64,000 nucleotides of DNA from CAZYSK01 sp964649415 (GCA_964649415.1 CAZYSK010000024.1:10684-74683); one strand, 5' to 3'; counted from the stretch's first letter, positions 1-8,902 are shown. Program-made: numbers and translations. Notes: generated from the letters alone by a model not told the origin.

Positions 1-614
1 TTCACTCCACACCCGCCGCATGCGCCGTCGCGCACCTCGACCACTGCCAGACCTGCCTTCCTGCGTCGCAGATCCTGGTAGCTGGCCATGTGATCCGCTT
101 CGATCTTGGGCACGAGTTCTTCCCGCGCCTGTCCGATTTTCAACAGTCCCTCCTGCAATTCCTCTCGCTCGGCTAGCAGGTCGCTCTGATCGGCCGACCA
201 CTGGGCCTCGATTTCGCCGAGGTGTTGTTGCGCCTGGGCGTGCGCGGCAACCGCTTCCTCCCGCCCAATCATCGTCTCCAGTAGATCGTCCTCCAGGCGT
301 TGCCGTCGCCGCCGGAGCGCAGCGACGTCAGCCTGCAAATCCGTCAGTTCCTTCGGGTTCTTAACCACGCCGCTGTACAGTCGCTTCTCATTGCGCGAGA
401 TCTTGTCCAGCAGTCCTTGCGTCTGCAGCTCCAGGTCGCGCTGTCGGAGCGTGGTCTTCTGGACCACGACCCGCGTGCGTTCCAGTTCTCGTCGCGCGTG
501 CTGCAGTGCCTCGCTCTCCCCGAGCGCGGCTTCCACCTCCGCCAGACGGTGCTGCATCTCGTCGGCCTGGCTGTCGAGACGCTGCAAGCGATAGAGATCC
601 GCTCCTCTAGTCAT
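1..614 (-). CDS. C4-type zinc-ribbon coiled-coil protein (COG1579-like), 3' part outside window
   Basis: The reading frame opens with ATG at 614 and runs off the left edge, giving about 204 residues without a stop. The protein is almost wholly charged coiled coil, rich in Glu, Arg, Leu and Gln. It holds the family motif NPKELTDLQ about one third of the way in and reaches GACGGCG, the first CxxC knuckle of the C-terminal zinc ribbon, just before the edge. COG1579/CT398-type proteins have this coiled-coil plus zinc-ribbon layout and are predicted nucleic-acid-binding proteins with no settled function. It lies 43 bases downstream of lgt on the same strand and may be cotranscribed with it. The second zinc knuckle is not visible, so completeness cannot be judged. 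Confidence 0.75.
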   Translation of the reverse strand, partial: MTRGADLYRLQRLDSQADEMQHRLAEVEAALGESEALQHARRELERTRVVVQKTTLRQRDLELQTQGLLDKISRNEKRLYSGVVKNPKELTDLQADVAALRRRRQRLEDDLLETMIGREEAVAAHAQAQQHLGEIEAQWSADQSDLLAEREELQEGLLKIGQAREELVPKIEADHMASYQDLRRRKAGLAVVEVRDGACGGCGV

Positions 615-657
615 TGGCCGAACCCCCGGTTGTCAAGCGTGTCTGATCTTCGATGGC

Positions 658-1575
658 CTATTCCTGTTCACTCTGCTCTGCGGGTGACTCGGTGGTCCTC
701 GTCTCCCGCTCCGCAGCGTGATCGTCGATGGGTGTGCCGGCGGACGGCTGACCGGGTCTGGCCTTCACGTGTCGCACGATCAACATGGCGGTCCCGCCGA
801 TCACGAAAATGATGGCGAATAGTTGGGCGGCCGCGAGCGAGCCGATCATCCAGGCGTCGGGACGCAGATACTCAATGAAGAAGCGGCCCAGTGGGTATCC
901 AATGACGTAGCCCAGGAGGAGGTCTCCCTCAATCAGCTTGTCCTTGCACTTCTGCGCGATCAATGCCAGCGCGACAAACAGCGCCAGGCACCAGAGAGAT
1001 TCGTACAGGAAGGTGGGATGGAATAGGGTGTCAGGTGGGAATGCGCTGAGATCGTTGTACGGGACAATGCGATGCTCTGCATCAATGATCAGACCCCAGG
1101 GGAGGTCCGTAGGAGGGCCGTACAGCTCCTGGTTGATGAAGTTACCCCAGCGGCCGATGGCCTGCCCCAGCGCCAGCCCTGGCGCGCCGTAGTCGAGCCA
1201 CTGCAGGGGGCGCAGTTGGGCACGCCAGGCGTAGATGATCACCCCCAGCAGACCGCCGAGGATAGCGCCGTAGATTCCCAGGCCGCCATGCCAGATGTAG
1301 AGGATTTCAATCGGGTGCTGGCGGTAGTAGCTCCAACCCACCATCCCACCCGCTGGCTCGGAGAAGACGTGGTAGAGCCGGGCGCCGACGATGGCCAGGA
1401 TGATGGCGGCGGTGAGGGCATTCCATGCGTGTTCGGGATCCTCCCCGTCCCGCTTGGCCCGCCAGGAGGCGTACATGGTTCCCATCATGACGCCAGTGAC
1501 GATCAGAACGCCGTACCAGTGGATGCCGAAAGTTGGTGTGATGTGAATGAGAATGGGATCAAACGGCGGCCTCAT
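658..1575 (-). CDS. lgt: Prolipoprotein diacylglyceryl transferase
   Basis: Lgt moves diacylglycerol from phosphatidylglycerol to the lipobox cysteine of prolipoproteins in the cytoplasmic membrane. The 305-aa product has about seven hydrophobic segments, the HGGLGIYGAILGG loop near residues 96-108 and the signature GRWGNFINQE at 141-150, which includes the conserved catalytic-region Arg. A charged tail follows the last helix. An in-frame ATG lies six codons upstream, but ATG 1575 is preceded by AGGAGGA at a good distance, so I chose it. Several lipoprotein substrates are visible in this window: the lytic transglycosylase, the solute-binding protein and the lipoprotein at 39759. Length and motifs are normal for the family. 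Confidence 0.96.
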   Translation of the reverse strand: MRPPFDPILIHITPTFGIHWYGVLIVTGVMMGTMYASWRAKRDGEDPEHAWNALTAAIILAIVGARLYHVFSEPAGGMVGWSYYRQHPIEILYIWHGGLGIYGAILGGLLGVIIYAWRAQLRPLQWLDYGAPGLALGQAIGRWGNFINQELYGPPTDLPWGLIIDAEHRIVPYNDLSAFPPDTLFHPTFLYESLWCLALFVALALIAQKCKDKLIEGDLLLGYVIGYPLGRFFIEYLRPDAWMIGSLAAAQLFAIIFVIGGTAMLIVRHVKARPGQPSAGTPIDDHAAERETRTTESPAEQSEQE

Positions 1576-1646
1576 ACATTCCTCCTGCCACAATCGTGCA
1601 GTGGATTATACCACAGGCAAGCTGGTTATCCAATCGGTTGCGAATC

Positions 1647-1714
1647 CCAGACCTGACAGGGCGGATGCCGCGGATGAGTACATCCGACATCCGTTCAAAA
1701 CCTGTCAGGTCTGG
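1647..1714. repeat. Composite palindromic repeat between lgt and the Yip1 operon
   Basis: A 14-base arm (1647-1660, CCAGACCTGACAGG) pairs perfectly with 1701-1714. The interior holds smaller inverted repeats built on GGATG/CATCC. One interior 17-base block (1670-1686) recurs exactly at 22167-22183, over the fwdD start codon. It sits between two minus-strand genes and lacks a T-run, so it reads as a dispersed repeat that may also stop or protect transcripts. Confidence 0.8.
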
Positions 1715-1721
1715 TGCCTGG

Positions 1722-2474
1722 CTACGAACTGGCACCCAGTAACGCCAGGATAAGCGTGGTGAGGCCGCCCATCAGGAGCAATGCCCCGAGGAGCAGCCCG
1801 GGCAATATCGTCGCGACGATGGCGCGCCCGATGCTAAGCCGATGGGACACCGCCACGGCCTTCACGTAGATGGCGATGCCCCACAGCGTCGCCGCCAGTC
1901 CAAGCAGCCCTCCCAGGCAGGGCACGAAACCCAGGATGCCCAGGACGTGCGGTGTGGCATAGAGCGCCGTCGCGCCCAGCATCTCGGAGGCTGTCGCCCG
2001 GCCTCCCAGCAGCTTGGCGGCCAGCAAGACCCAGATGGCGTAGCCGATCCACCCCGCCACGCGGCCAAAGGGCAGTGATAGCCACTGTCCCAGGTCCTGC
2101 AGTACGCGCCCCAGCGGTTTGGGTAGCGCCGTCGGCAGCGCCTCGATGCGCAAGCCCATATCTATTCCGGCCTCCATGTTGGCCACTATTTGGCGTTCGA
2201 TGCCGGGCGGCAGGTCGATGAACTGCCGCATCGAGTCAAAGGTGGTGAGTAGCTCCTGGATGGCCTGATTCGCCTCGCGTCGCTGATCCTCGATGTCCAC
2301 CGGACGGATGTCGCCGACAAAGCTGATGAGGAACGGGACGAGGCCCGCGACCAGCGTCACCAGCGCGAGCAGCGCCAGACCGCGCTTCAGTGCGTCAGGG
2401 CGGGCGACGTGTTGCGCGTAGGCCTCGTGTCTGAGTAGCGCTGTGTCCACGGCCAGCTGAAGCAGCTCTTTCAT
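1722..2474 (-). CDS. Yip1-domain-like integral membrane protein
   Basis: The product has 250 residues: a short cytoplasmic N-terminus, one hydrophobic segment near residues 33-55, an acidic helical stretch, then four or five closely packed Gly/Leu-rich membrane segments to the C-terminus. The layout and motifs such as AKLLGGRATASEMLGATALYA match bacterial Yip1/YIF1-type proteins of unknown role. The frame stays open 57 codons further upstream, but ATG 2474 has a clear AAGGAGGTG ribosome site. It overlaps the preceding paralogous gene by four bases (ATGA), which implies translational coupling. The two proteins share topology and the motif around GGxxxxSxMLGxTAL, so they are tandem paralogues that may form a hetero-oligomer (inference). 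Confidence 0.75.
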   Translation of the reverse strand: MKELLQLAVDTALLRHEAYAQHVARPDALKRGLALLALVTLVAGLVPFLISFVGDIRPVDIEDQRREANQAIQELLTTFDSMRQFIDLPPGIERQIVANMEAGIDMGLRIEALPTALPKPLGRVLQDLGQWLSLPFGRVAGWIGYAIWVLLAAKLLGGRATASEMLGATALYATPHVLGILGFVPCLGGLLGLAATLWGIAIYVKAVAVSHRLSIGRAIVATILPGLLLGALLLMGGLTTLILALLGASS

Positions 2475-3190
2475 TGCACTGCACCTCCTTCGAAGATCAT
2501 AGCTGCGAGCACACCGCCCAGGCAGGTGAAGGACGCGACCACCAGCGCAAGGGCGGCATACGGCAACAGTGTCGCTGCCAGCGCACGCCCCCACGTCAAT
2601 CGATGGCACGATTTCAGGGCCAGGTAGCGGCACAGGAGCGTCCACGTGCCCACGACAGCGCCGACGCCGACGTAGGGCAGGAAGGTTGCCAGGTTCAGCA
2701 GTTGAGGGGCTACGCTCAGTGCGGTGCAGCCCAGCATCTGGGAGAGGCTGCCCTGTCCCCCCATCAGCCGCGCGAAGAGATGCGCCACAGCCCCGTACAG
2801 CACCCAGATGATTAGCAGGCTCAGGGGCAGGAGGATGATGCGCAACGCGCCACTGACGAGGTCAGGCGCGCCGAACAACTGGGGGAAAACGCGCCAACCG
2901 ATGTCGAACGAACGAAGGAACCCCTCGACGAACTCGGGCTCATACTGTAGTTCTTTGTACCATGGCATCGCTTGCAGCCCCTCCAGAACGGTCTTCTGGA
3001 TGTCCTGCAGGTTGGGCGAGGTCGCCCACTCCAGCGCGGTGCCCACCAGGCCGGCTACTGCCACAACCAGGCCCACCAGCGCGACGAGACCTAATCCACG
3101 CAGCGCCGGCTTCGGGGTCTCCCGCATTTCCGTGTAGGGCTCCTCGCGCAGGAAGAGCGCCTCCCACGCCAATCGGATGAGTGCTTTCAT
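2471..3190 (-). CDS. Yip1-domain-like integral membrane protein (paralogue)
   Basis: This 239-aa protein has one membrane segment near residues 33-52 and a soluble stretch containing PWYKELQYEPEFVEGF. Three or four membrane segments follow, with the motif GGQGSLSQMLGCTAL that its downstream neighbour also carries. It is read just after a GerW/YtfJ-like gene and couples by a four-base overlap to the next Yip1-like gene. The start at 3190 is preceded by GGAGAAAC. The order GerW-like, Yip1-like, Yip1-like suggests one operon of membrane proteins. Function is unknown. Nothing visible implies enzymatic activity. Confidence 0.75.
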   Translation of the reverse strand: MKALIRLAWEALFLREEPYTEMRETPKPALRGLGLVALVGLVVAVAGLVGTALEWATSPNLQDIQKTVLEGLQAMPWYKELQYEPEFVEGFLRSFDIGWRVFPQLFGAPDLVSGALRIILLPLSLLIIWVLYGAVAHLFARLMGGQGSLSQMLGCTALSVAPQLLNLATFLPYVGVGAVVGTWTLLCRYLALKSCHRLTWGRALAATLLPYAALALVVASFTCLGGVLAAMIFEGGAVQ

Positions 3191-3211
3191 TGTTTCTCCT
3201 TTCGGTATCTC

Positions 3212-3622
3212 TCAGGATTCCTTGGGCGCAAAGATTCTGGCTAGCGCCAGAGTGGTCCAGAATACGGTCCAGCCGATGAGGAGCGCCCGGGCCAGCGTGA
3301 GCTTCCGCTCGTCGATGATCCCTTTCACCTGCGTGCCCGCCGGCGTCACCTCGACGACGGCGAGGGGACGGGCCAGCAGGCCACCACCGCCGCCACTGCC
3401 AACGTCGACTTCGTCTCCTGTCGTCTCTCCGGGCTCTTCGGCCGTCGTTGGTTCTGACCCGATGCCCATCGCGAAGCCATAGGCCACCCCGGCGACGGGG
3501 ATGACCGTGCGATCCCCGGCGGTCACCGGCTCGCCGAAGCAGGCGTTGACGTCGGCCTTCTCTCGCAGATCAGCGAGTGCGTCGAGCAGTGCGCTGACTT
3601 CCTTTTCCATCAGTTTGTCCAT
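3212..3622 (-). CDS. GerW/YtfJ-family protein
   Basis: The 136-aa product matches the GerW (YtfJ) family. It has an N-terminal helix (ALLDALADLREKADVNACFG), a beta-rich core with GDRTVIPVAGVAYGFAMGIG, a Gly-rich loop, then LARPLAVVEVTPAGTQVKGI and a C-terminal hydrophobic helix. In Bacillus, YtfJ/GerW is a spore protein needed for normal germination. The family also occurs widely in bacteria that do not sporulate, where the role is unknown. Its gene lies 21 bases upstream of the Yip1-like pair. An acidic insert near residues 58-72 (EEPGETTGDEVDVG) is longer than usual. Confidence 0.85.
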   Translation of the reverse strand: MDKLMEKEVSALLDALADLREKADVNACFGEPVTAGDRTVIPVAGVAYGFAMGIGSEPTTAEEPGETTGDEVDVGSGGGGGLLARPLAVVEVTPAGTQVKGIIDERKLTLARALLIGWTVFWTTLALARIFAPKES

Positions 3623-3680
3623 CCATCGCCTCCTCTCTTGCCTGTCTCTGCTTCTTGGGTTCGGACACGAGTGGGCCTGG

Positions 3681-4025
3681 TCAGCTGTTGCGCAATCTGC
3701 GCGCCAGATGCACGGCCAGGGCCAGCCAGAGCGGGATCAAGAGTGCTGCCAGGAGCAGGACACCGAGCGCGCGGGCCGTTTTGTCGTGGATCGGAATGCG
3801 GCGTTCACTTGCGGCGTCTCGTTCCAGGATCGCGATGGGCTTGAGGTGCACGAATCCGCCACCTCTTCCGGCAAGCCGGTCGCTGCCTATGAAGGCGTGG
3901 CGTCGTGCGTACGTCGTCACCCGTACGAGAGGCACCAGTTCTCGCTCGCCAACGCGCACGGGATTTCCTTCGACCGTCTCAGTCACGAGTGGCGTGGGCT
4001 TGTCCATATCCTGTCTGCCTGTCAT
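3681..4025 (-). CDS. Small membrane-anchored protein, YtfJ-like C-terminal half
   Basis: This 114-aa protein has a short beta-rich domain with NPVRVGERELVPLVRVTTYARRH and GGGFVHLKPIAILERD, followed by one membrane helix (LGVLLLAALLIPLWLALAVHL) near the C-terminus. The second block resembles the LARPLAVVEV region of the GerW-like neighbour, so I read it as a divergent YtfJ-type partner, with modest confidence. It overlaps the upstream DHH-CBS-CCA gene by four bases (ATGA) and lies 58 bases before the GerW-like gene. An alternative start six codons in, at 4007, is possible. Confidence 0.6.
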   Translation of the reverse strand: MTGRQDMDKPTPLVTETVEGNPVRVGERELVPLVRVTTYARRHAFIGSDRLAGRGGGFVHLKPIAILERDAASERRIPIHDKTARALGVLLLAALLIPLWLALAVHLARRLRNS

Positions 4026-6679
4026 CCTGCCTCCCGTTCGATTCCTTGTCCCCGTCCGGCCATCCCCTCGGCCGACAGCAGTTCGTCCAGCAGTGCTTCT
4101 TCCTCTTCTCTCGTGCTCACCTGGCCGTCCAGCCGGGCGTCGAGTAGACTCGCCAGTATCTGCCCGAAGAGCGGGCTGGGTCTCAGCCCCCGTGTTTTGA
4201 GATCGTCGCCGCTCAGCTCAGTCTCCAATAGTCGCCAATCCGTCTCGTAGCGTAGCATACGCCTCCGCAGCCGCTTGCGGTCCGTGGCCACCCACGCGAC
4301 GGCCAAGACGCGAGCCGGGTACGGTTGCAGCAGGCGATACGTAGCGCTGGGCCGGCGCGCCTTTGCCAGAGCGGGCAGATCCTCTCTCAGGCTGTGCAGA
4401 GAGCGCAGGTCGTCGGCATCGTCGCGGACCATCTTCAGCCGGGCAATCAGCTCCTCCAGCTCTTCACCGCTGAGCCGATATGAGAGCAGTGCCAGGTAGG
4501 CAAAGGGCGTAACATCGGCCTCCAGTTTCCAGTGCTGATCGTCAAGCGCCCAGCCACCATTGTCCAGGTGTTCCCTGAACTCCCGGTATTTTCTGCAGAT
4601 CCACTCGTCGCAGCGAAGATTGGGATGAATGTAGGCCAGCACGCCCAGTTCCTCCAGGCGACATAGGGCCTGTTCGGGTTCCCGCTCGCGGAAGATCAAC
4701 TCCAGTTCGTGGCGGAGCCGATCACCGCTGACCCGTTTGAGGAGCGGCAGGCCTTCGGCGATCAGTTGCTCTGTGCGGGGGTCGAGGTGGAATCCGAGCC
4801 GGCTCTCCAGCCGGGCAGCGCGGAGCATGCGGGTGGGATCATCCGCAAAGCTAAGGCTGTGCAGCACGCGGATGACGCCGCTCTGCAGGTCGGCCTCGCC
4901 GCCGTAGAAGTCCAGGATCTCCCCCCAGTGCTCTGGATCGAGGCGGATCGCCAGGGTGTTGATCGTGAAGTCGCGGCGGTGGAGATCCTGCCTGATTGAG
5001 CTGCGCTCTACCTGCGGCAGGGCCGTAGGGTGGGTGTAGAACTCGGTACGCGCCGTCACGAAGTCCACGCTGGGCGGCACTTCGTCGTGGGATGCGTCAT
5101 CGACCACCTGCCGCCAGACCGGCTGCGAGAGGAGCCACTTGGCGGTGCCAAAGCGTCTGTGAGCGATCACGCGTCCTCCCAGGTCCTTGGCCAGCCGGTG
5201 TGCGAGGGCGATGGCGTCGCCCTCAACGACCATGTCCACGTCCACGATGGGGCTGCCGAGCAGCAGATCGCGCACCAAGCCGCCGACGAAGTAGGGGACG
5301 GCCCCCATGGCGTGAGCTTCCCGTGAGATGCGACGCACCAGCGCCAGCACGGGACGTGAGAGGGCGCTCTCTAGCCGTGCGGCGACTTCCTGGCGGCGGG
5401 GAGGTGTGGGGGGGGTGCCCCATAGCGTGATCAGGTCGGTGCGGGTGACCACGCCGACGATGCGTTCATCTTCAACTACGGGGATCTGGCCCCAGCCGCT
5501 TTCGATCATCTCCCGCTGGAGGTGGGCGACGGAATCCTGGCTACTGACCGAGACGTTGCCGGCCTCCATCACCTGGGTGACGGGGACGGCGGCCATCTTG
5601 AATTGGAGCGCCCGATCCACGGCCCGCCGGGTGAGCAGCCCGATCACGCGCCCGGCGTCCAGAACCGGATACCCCTCGTGCCCGGTGCGACGCATGCGCT
5701 CGGCGGCGTCGGCGACCGTGTCCTCGGGAGAGAGCACTTGCACGCCCCGTGACATGATCTCTGCGACGGTGACGCTGGGGCGTATCACCTTCGGCAGCAG
5801 GTGCAGCAACTCCTCGCGCACCATGCGCAGCGGCCGGCCGCGGATGAGCGCTGCCGCCGCGCGCTTGTGGCCCCCGCCGCCGAAGTGGGTGGTAACCACC
5901 GAGACGTCAATGTCGTCGGTGGTGCTGCGGGCGACGAGCTGGATGCGACCGTCGAGAGCGACGAGCACAAACAGGGCCGATGGTTCCAGGAGTTCGCGCA
6001 GTTTGTGCGCCAGTGTCGAGATTTCCTCGGTGAAATCTGGCGCCTCAGCCCAGGCGATGATGACGTGATGGCCTTCGATTTCGTGCGTCTCGCTTTGCCT
6101 CAGCAGCCGGTCGTAGAGCTCGCGTTGCTCTGGTGCGAGCGGGTGGTGGATAAACTCGTTGGCGATGTCGAGGCGGGCGCCTTGTTCCATCAGCCAGGCC
6201 GCTGCCCGTACGTCCCGGGGAGTCGTGCCGGTGTATGAGAGGGAACCGGTGTCTTCGTAGATGCCCAGCAGCAGCAGCGTGGCCTCGGCGCTGGTCAGTT
6301 TGAGGGCCCGGCCCGAGATCTCCTCGATGAGCAATGTCGTCGTGGCCCCCAGCATCTCGCCGTAGAAGGTCCAATCGGGGGGCAGATCGGGACTGCGCTT
6401 GTGATGATCGATGATGTCCACGTGCACGTCGGTGCCCATGCCCCTGAGCGTGGTCAGGCTCTGCGTGTCCACGAGGATGGCGCGCTTGATCTTGCGCCGG
6501 GGGAGGTCGTCGGGCTGGACCAAGGGGAGTTCAGCGCCGTATAGCGCCAGGAACGCGCGCCCGTTGCGGTTGACGCGCCTGGGCAGCACGGGCGTGGCCG
6601 CCGGGAACAGCTTACTTGCTCCGAGCAAGCTGGCGATGGCATCGAAATCCGCGTTCTCGTGGCTGAGGATGACCTCCAA
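4022..6679 (-). CDS. DHH phosphoesterase / CBS / tRNA nucleotidyltransferase fusion
   Basis: This 885-residue protein has three parts. Residues 1-300 are a DHH/DHHA1 phosphoesterase: the metal-binding SHENADFD at 6-13, DHH at 91-93 and GGGGHKRAA near 276. Residues about 310-430 are two CBS domains. The rest is a class II CCA-adding/poly(A) polymerase-type nucleotidyltransferase with YFVGGLVRDLLLG and an acidic DVDMVV, then RNA-binding helices. Such fusions occur in cyanobacteria, Chloroflexota and some deep-branching bacteria. The nucleotidyltransferase part probably adds C or A to tRNA 3' ends, and the DHH part resembles nanoRNase or pyrophosphatase domains. The start codon is TTG at 6679, since no in-frame ATG precedes the conserved first strand; GAGAGG lies upstream. 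Confidence 0.92.
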   Translation of the reverse strand: MEVILSHENADFDAIASLLGASKLFPAATPVLPRRVNRNGRAFLALYGAELPLVQPDDLPRRKIKRAILVDTQSLTTLRGMGTDVHVDIIDHHKRSPDLPPDWTFYGEMLGATTTLLIEEISGRALKLTSAEATLLLLGIYEDTGSLSYTGTTPRDVRAAAWLMEQGARLDIANEFIHHPLAPEQRELYDRLLRQSETHEIEGHHVIIAWAEAPDFTEEISTLAHKLRELLEPSALFVLVALDGRIQLVARSTTDDIDVSVVTTHFGGGGHKRAAAALIRGRPLRMVREELLHLLPKVIRPSVTVAEIMSRGVQVLSPEDTVADAAERMRRTGHEGYPVLDAGRVIGLLTRRAVDRALQFKMAAVPVTQVMEAGNVSVSSQDSVAHLQREMIESGWGQIPVVEDERIVGVVTRTDLITLWGTPPTPPRRQEVAARLESALSRPVLALVRRISREAHAMGAVPYFVGGLVRDLLLGSPIVDVDMVVEGDAIALAHRLAKDLGGRVIAHRRFGTAKWLLSQPVWRQVVDDASHDEVPPSVDFVTARTEFYTHPTALPQVERSSIRQDLHRRDFTINTLAIRLDPEHWGEILDFYGGEADLQSGVIRVLHSLSFADDPTRMLRAARLESRLGFHLDPRTEQLIAEGLPLLKRVSGDRLRHELELIFREREPEQALCRLEELGVLAYIHPNLRCDEWICRKYREFREHLDNGGWALDDQHWKLEADVTPFAYLALLSYRLSGEELEELIARLKMVRDDADDLRSLHSLREDLPALAKARRPSATYRLLQPYPARVLAVAWVATDRKRLRRRMLRYETDWRLLETELSGDDLKTRGLRPSPLFGQILASLLDARLDGQVSTREEEEALLDELLSAEGMAGRGQGIEREAG

Positions 6680-6791
6680 ACGATACCTCTCTTAAGCAGG
6701 ATGGATCATGTCCAGGATAGCACGATTCGCACAAAACATCAACTCAGGATCGGAGGTAGCTGGCCAGAGATTACGAACCGTGCGTATGATT

Positions 6792-7475
6792 TTATCTGCA
6801 CCCTTCCAGACGCCAGTCCCCCCAGCCCGTGGGCGTGCATTCGCCTGCCACCAGACGGCTGATGCGGCGCGCCCGCTCATCGTTGGCCTCTGGTTGATGC
6901 TGCACGTTGAAGTTGGCTGGGCCGGGCAGCATGGCAACCAGTCTCAGGTACTCCTCCTCGCTCAGTTCAGGGAAAGCCTTCCCGAAGTAGGCTTGAGATG
7001 CTGCCGCGAATCCAATCACCTGTTCCCCGTCAACCTGTCCCAAGCGGGCCTCGTTGATGAAGAGCAGGAGTTGATCTCGTTTCGACACCAGGGGATCCAT
7101 GGCAAACCTGGCGATGAATGTCTGCCGGATTTTCGGCAGCCCCTGCGTGAAGTGCTCGAAGTAGTGTATCTTCACGAGTGCCTGGGTTATCGTTGTCATT
7201 CCAGACCCCGGCGTGTGGAAATCCCAGCCACGATGGTGGTGGAAGTCGGGATCCTCGACGGCCAGCAGGATGTCAATCTGTCGCTGCGACAGATCGTCGA
7301 TGTCCAGGGTAATTCTTTCCGGTTGCATCGCCGCTTGCACAATGGACGGAGTCGCCTGACGCGCCTCGATGACCTCGACAGTGTAGTAGCCCGCCACAGC
7401 GGCAGCGGCCAGCGCCATTAGCGCGAGTAGCACACGTGCGAACCGCCTGGGTACGGATAGCTTATGCCGCTTCAT
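6792..7475 (-). CDS. Monofunctional peptidoglycan glycosyltransferase (GT51)
   Basis: This membrane-anchored enzyme polymerises lipid II into glycan strands. A basic N-terminus and one membrane helix (about residues 14-32) lead into a GT51 domain. The domain has AVEDPDFHHHRG (catalytic Glu74), GMTTITQALVK at 92-102 and KRDQLLLFINEARLG at 132-146. At 227 residues it is close to MtgA and has no transpeptidase domain. Motif 1 reads DPDF where EDxxFxxHxG is usual, so Glu74 is kept and the spacing is normal. It is monocistronic, with about 110 bases before the next gene. Confidence 0.88.
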   Translation of the reverse strand: MKRHKLSVPRRFARVLLALMALAAAAVAGYYTVEVIEARQATPSIVQAAMQPERITLDIDDLSQRQIDILLAVEDPDFHHHRGWDFHTPGSGMTTITQALVKIHYFEHFTQGLPKIRQTFIARFAMDPLVSKRDQLLLFINEARLGQVDGEQVIGFAAASQAYFGKAFPELSEEEYLRLVAMLPGPANFNVQHQPEANDERARRISRLVAGECTPTGWGDWRLEGCR

Positions 7476-7613
7476 TTCGATCTAGCCTCGTGGTCAATGG
7501 TGGAGTTGCCTGCGAGGGTGTCGACCTGGGTTGACGAGCGGACGTCGTCAGGGAGTGGTCCTGGCCCTCGAGGGTTGATTATAGGCATCCTGGCACGTAG
7601 GTCAAGGTGGGCG

Positions 7614-7647
7614 AGACCCTAAAGGTTTCAGAGAACCTTTAGGGTCT
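7614..7647. repeat. Palindromic repeat (element B) with a half-copy at 7726-7739
   Basis: A 14-bp perfect stem (AGACCCTAAAGGTT at 7614-7627, pairing with 7634-7647) closes a six-base loop. A single arm recurs at 7726-7739. The same palindrome with a 16-bp stem lies inside a coding region at 37209-37244. The stretch 7476-7757 otherwise holds no gene that I can support. Confidence 0.85.
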
Positions 7648-7757
7648 GTAAGAGTATGACCTCCCGCGTTTGACGCGGATTTCCTCGGGAAAACAGAGGA
7701 GAATGCAGGAACTTGTTCTCTTGCGAACCTTTAGGGTCTTGGGGGACCGCACGGCTG

Positions 7758-7785
7758 TTGACTAGGGTGGGATGGGTACTATAAT
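7758..7785 (+). promoter_or_regulatory. Sigma-70-type promoter of the threonine aldolase gene
   Basis: TTGACT at 7758-7763 and TATAAT at 7780-7785 are separated by 16 bases. The predicted start site near 7792 gives a leader of about 75 bases before the ATG at 7868. Confidence 0.7.
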
Positions 7786-7867
7786 CGGTCTCACGCATCA
7801 CGAACGCTGACCCCAGCGGTCGGACCGCGATACGTGCTATACATCATGTCTATGGAGGTGCAACGGT

Positions 7868-8902
7868 ATGGATAGAATCATTGATCTACGCAGCGACACG
7901 GTAACCTGGCCGACGCCGGAGATGCGGGAGGCGATGTACCGGGCGGAGGTGGGCGACGACGTCTACGGAGAGGATCCGAGCGTCAACCGGCTCGAGGCGA
8001 TGGCGGCGGAGCGACTGGGGAAGGAGGCGGCGCTGTTCGTCGTCAGTGGCACGATGGGGAACCTGGTGGCGCTGCTGACCCACTGCGGGCGGGGCGACGA
8101 GGTGATCCTGGGGCATCGGAGCCACACGTTCATATACGAGCAGGGTGGCATGGCAGCGCTGGGGGGCATCATGCCGCACACGGTGCCCAACCAGGACGAC
8201 GGCACGATGCGGCTGAATGACATCGAGGCGGCGATCCGGGGCGACAATGTCCACTACCCGCGCTCGCGCCTGGTGTGCCTGGAGAACACGCACAACGTAT
8301 GCAACGGCTCGCCGGTGACTGCCGAGTACACGGCGCAGGTGGCTCGTGTGGCCCACGAGCACGGCCTGGGGGTACACGTGGACGGGGCGCGCATTTTCAA
8401 CGCAGCGGCGGCGCTGGAGGTGAACGTGCGGGAGTTGGTGCGGGACGTGGACTCGGTGCAGATCTGCCTTTCGAAGGGATTGTGCGCGCCGGTGGGTTCG
8501 CTGGTGTGCGGCAGCGCAGCTTTCATCGCCGAGGCGCGGCGGGCGCGAAAGGTGGTGGGCGGCGGGATGCGTCAGGCCGGGATATTGGCGGCGGCGGGGA
8601 TCGTCGCGCTGGAGCGGATCGCGCCCCGTATGGGCGAGGATCACGCGCGGGCGAAGCAACTGGCGGAAGGGTTGGCTGAGATCCCGGGTCTTGAGGTTGC
8701 GCCGGTGGCGACCAATATCCTCTATTTCGGGCTGACGGACGCGGTGGAGCGGACGCCTGCAGAGGTGAGCGCGGCGCTGGAGGAAAGGGGTGTGCGGATA
8801 CTGGGCCGGGTGGGCGGCCGCTTCCGAGCGGTGACGCACTATTGGATCACGGACGAGGACATTGAGCGAACGATCTCCGCGGTGCGGGAGGTGGTGGCGT
8901 AG
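7868..8902 (+). CDS. ltaE: Low-specificity L-threonine aldolase
   Basis: This PLP enzyme cleaves L-threonine or allo-threonine to glycine and acetaldehyde. The 344-aa protein opens with the family signature IIDLRSDTVTWPTPEMREAM. It has HVDGARIFNAA (PLP-contacting Asp172) and LSKGLCAPVGS, in which Lys203 is the expected Schiff-base lysine. Length is typical. ATG 7868 is preceded by TGGAGGTG and by a good promoter. It appears monocistronic: a transposase remnant lies immediately downstream on the other strand. Glycine made here could feed one-carbon metabolism, but no physical link to the C1 cluster is seen. Confidence 0.95.
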   Translation: MDRIIDLRSDTVTWPTPEMREAMYRAEVGDDVYGEDPSVNRLEAMAAERLGKEAALFVVSGTMGNLVALLTHCGRGDEVILGHRSHTFIYEQGGMAALGGIMPHTVPNQDDGTMRLNDIEAAIRGDNVHYPRSRLVCLENTHNVCNGSPVTAEYTAQVARVAHEHGLGVHVDGARIFNAAAALEVNVRELVRDVDSVQICLSKGLCAPVGSLVCGSAAFIAEARRARKVVGGGMRQAGILAAAGIVALERIAPRMGEDHARAKQLAEGLAEIPGLEVAPVATNILYFGLTDAVERTPAEVSAALEERGVRILGRVGGRFRAVTHYWITDEDIERTISAVREVVA

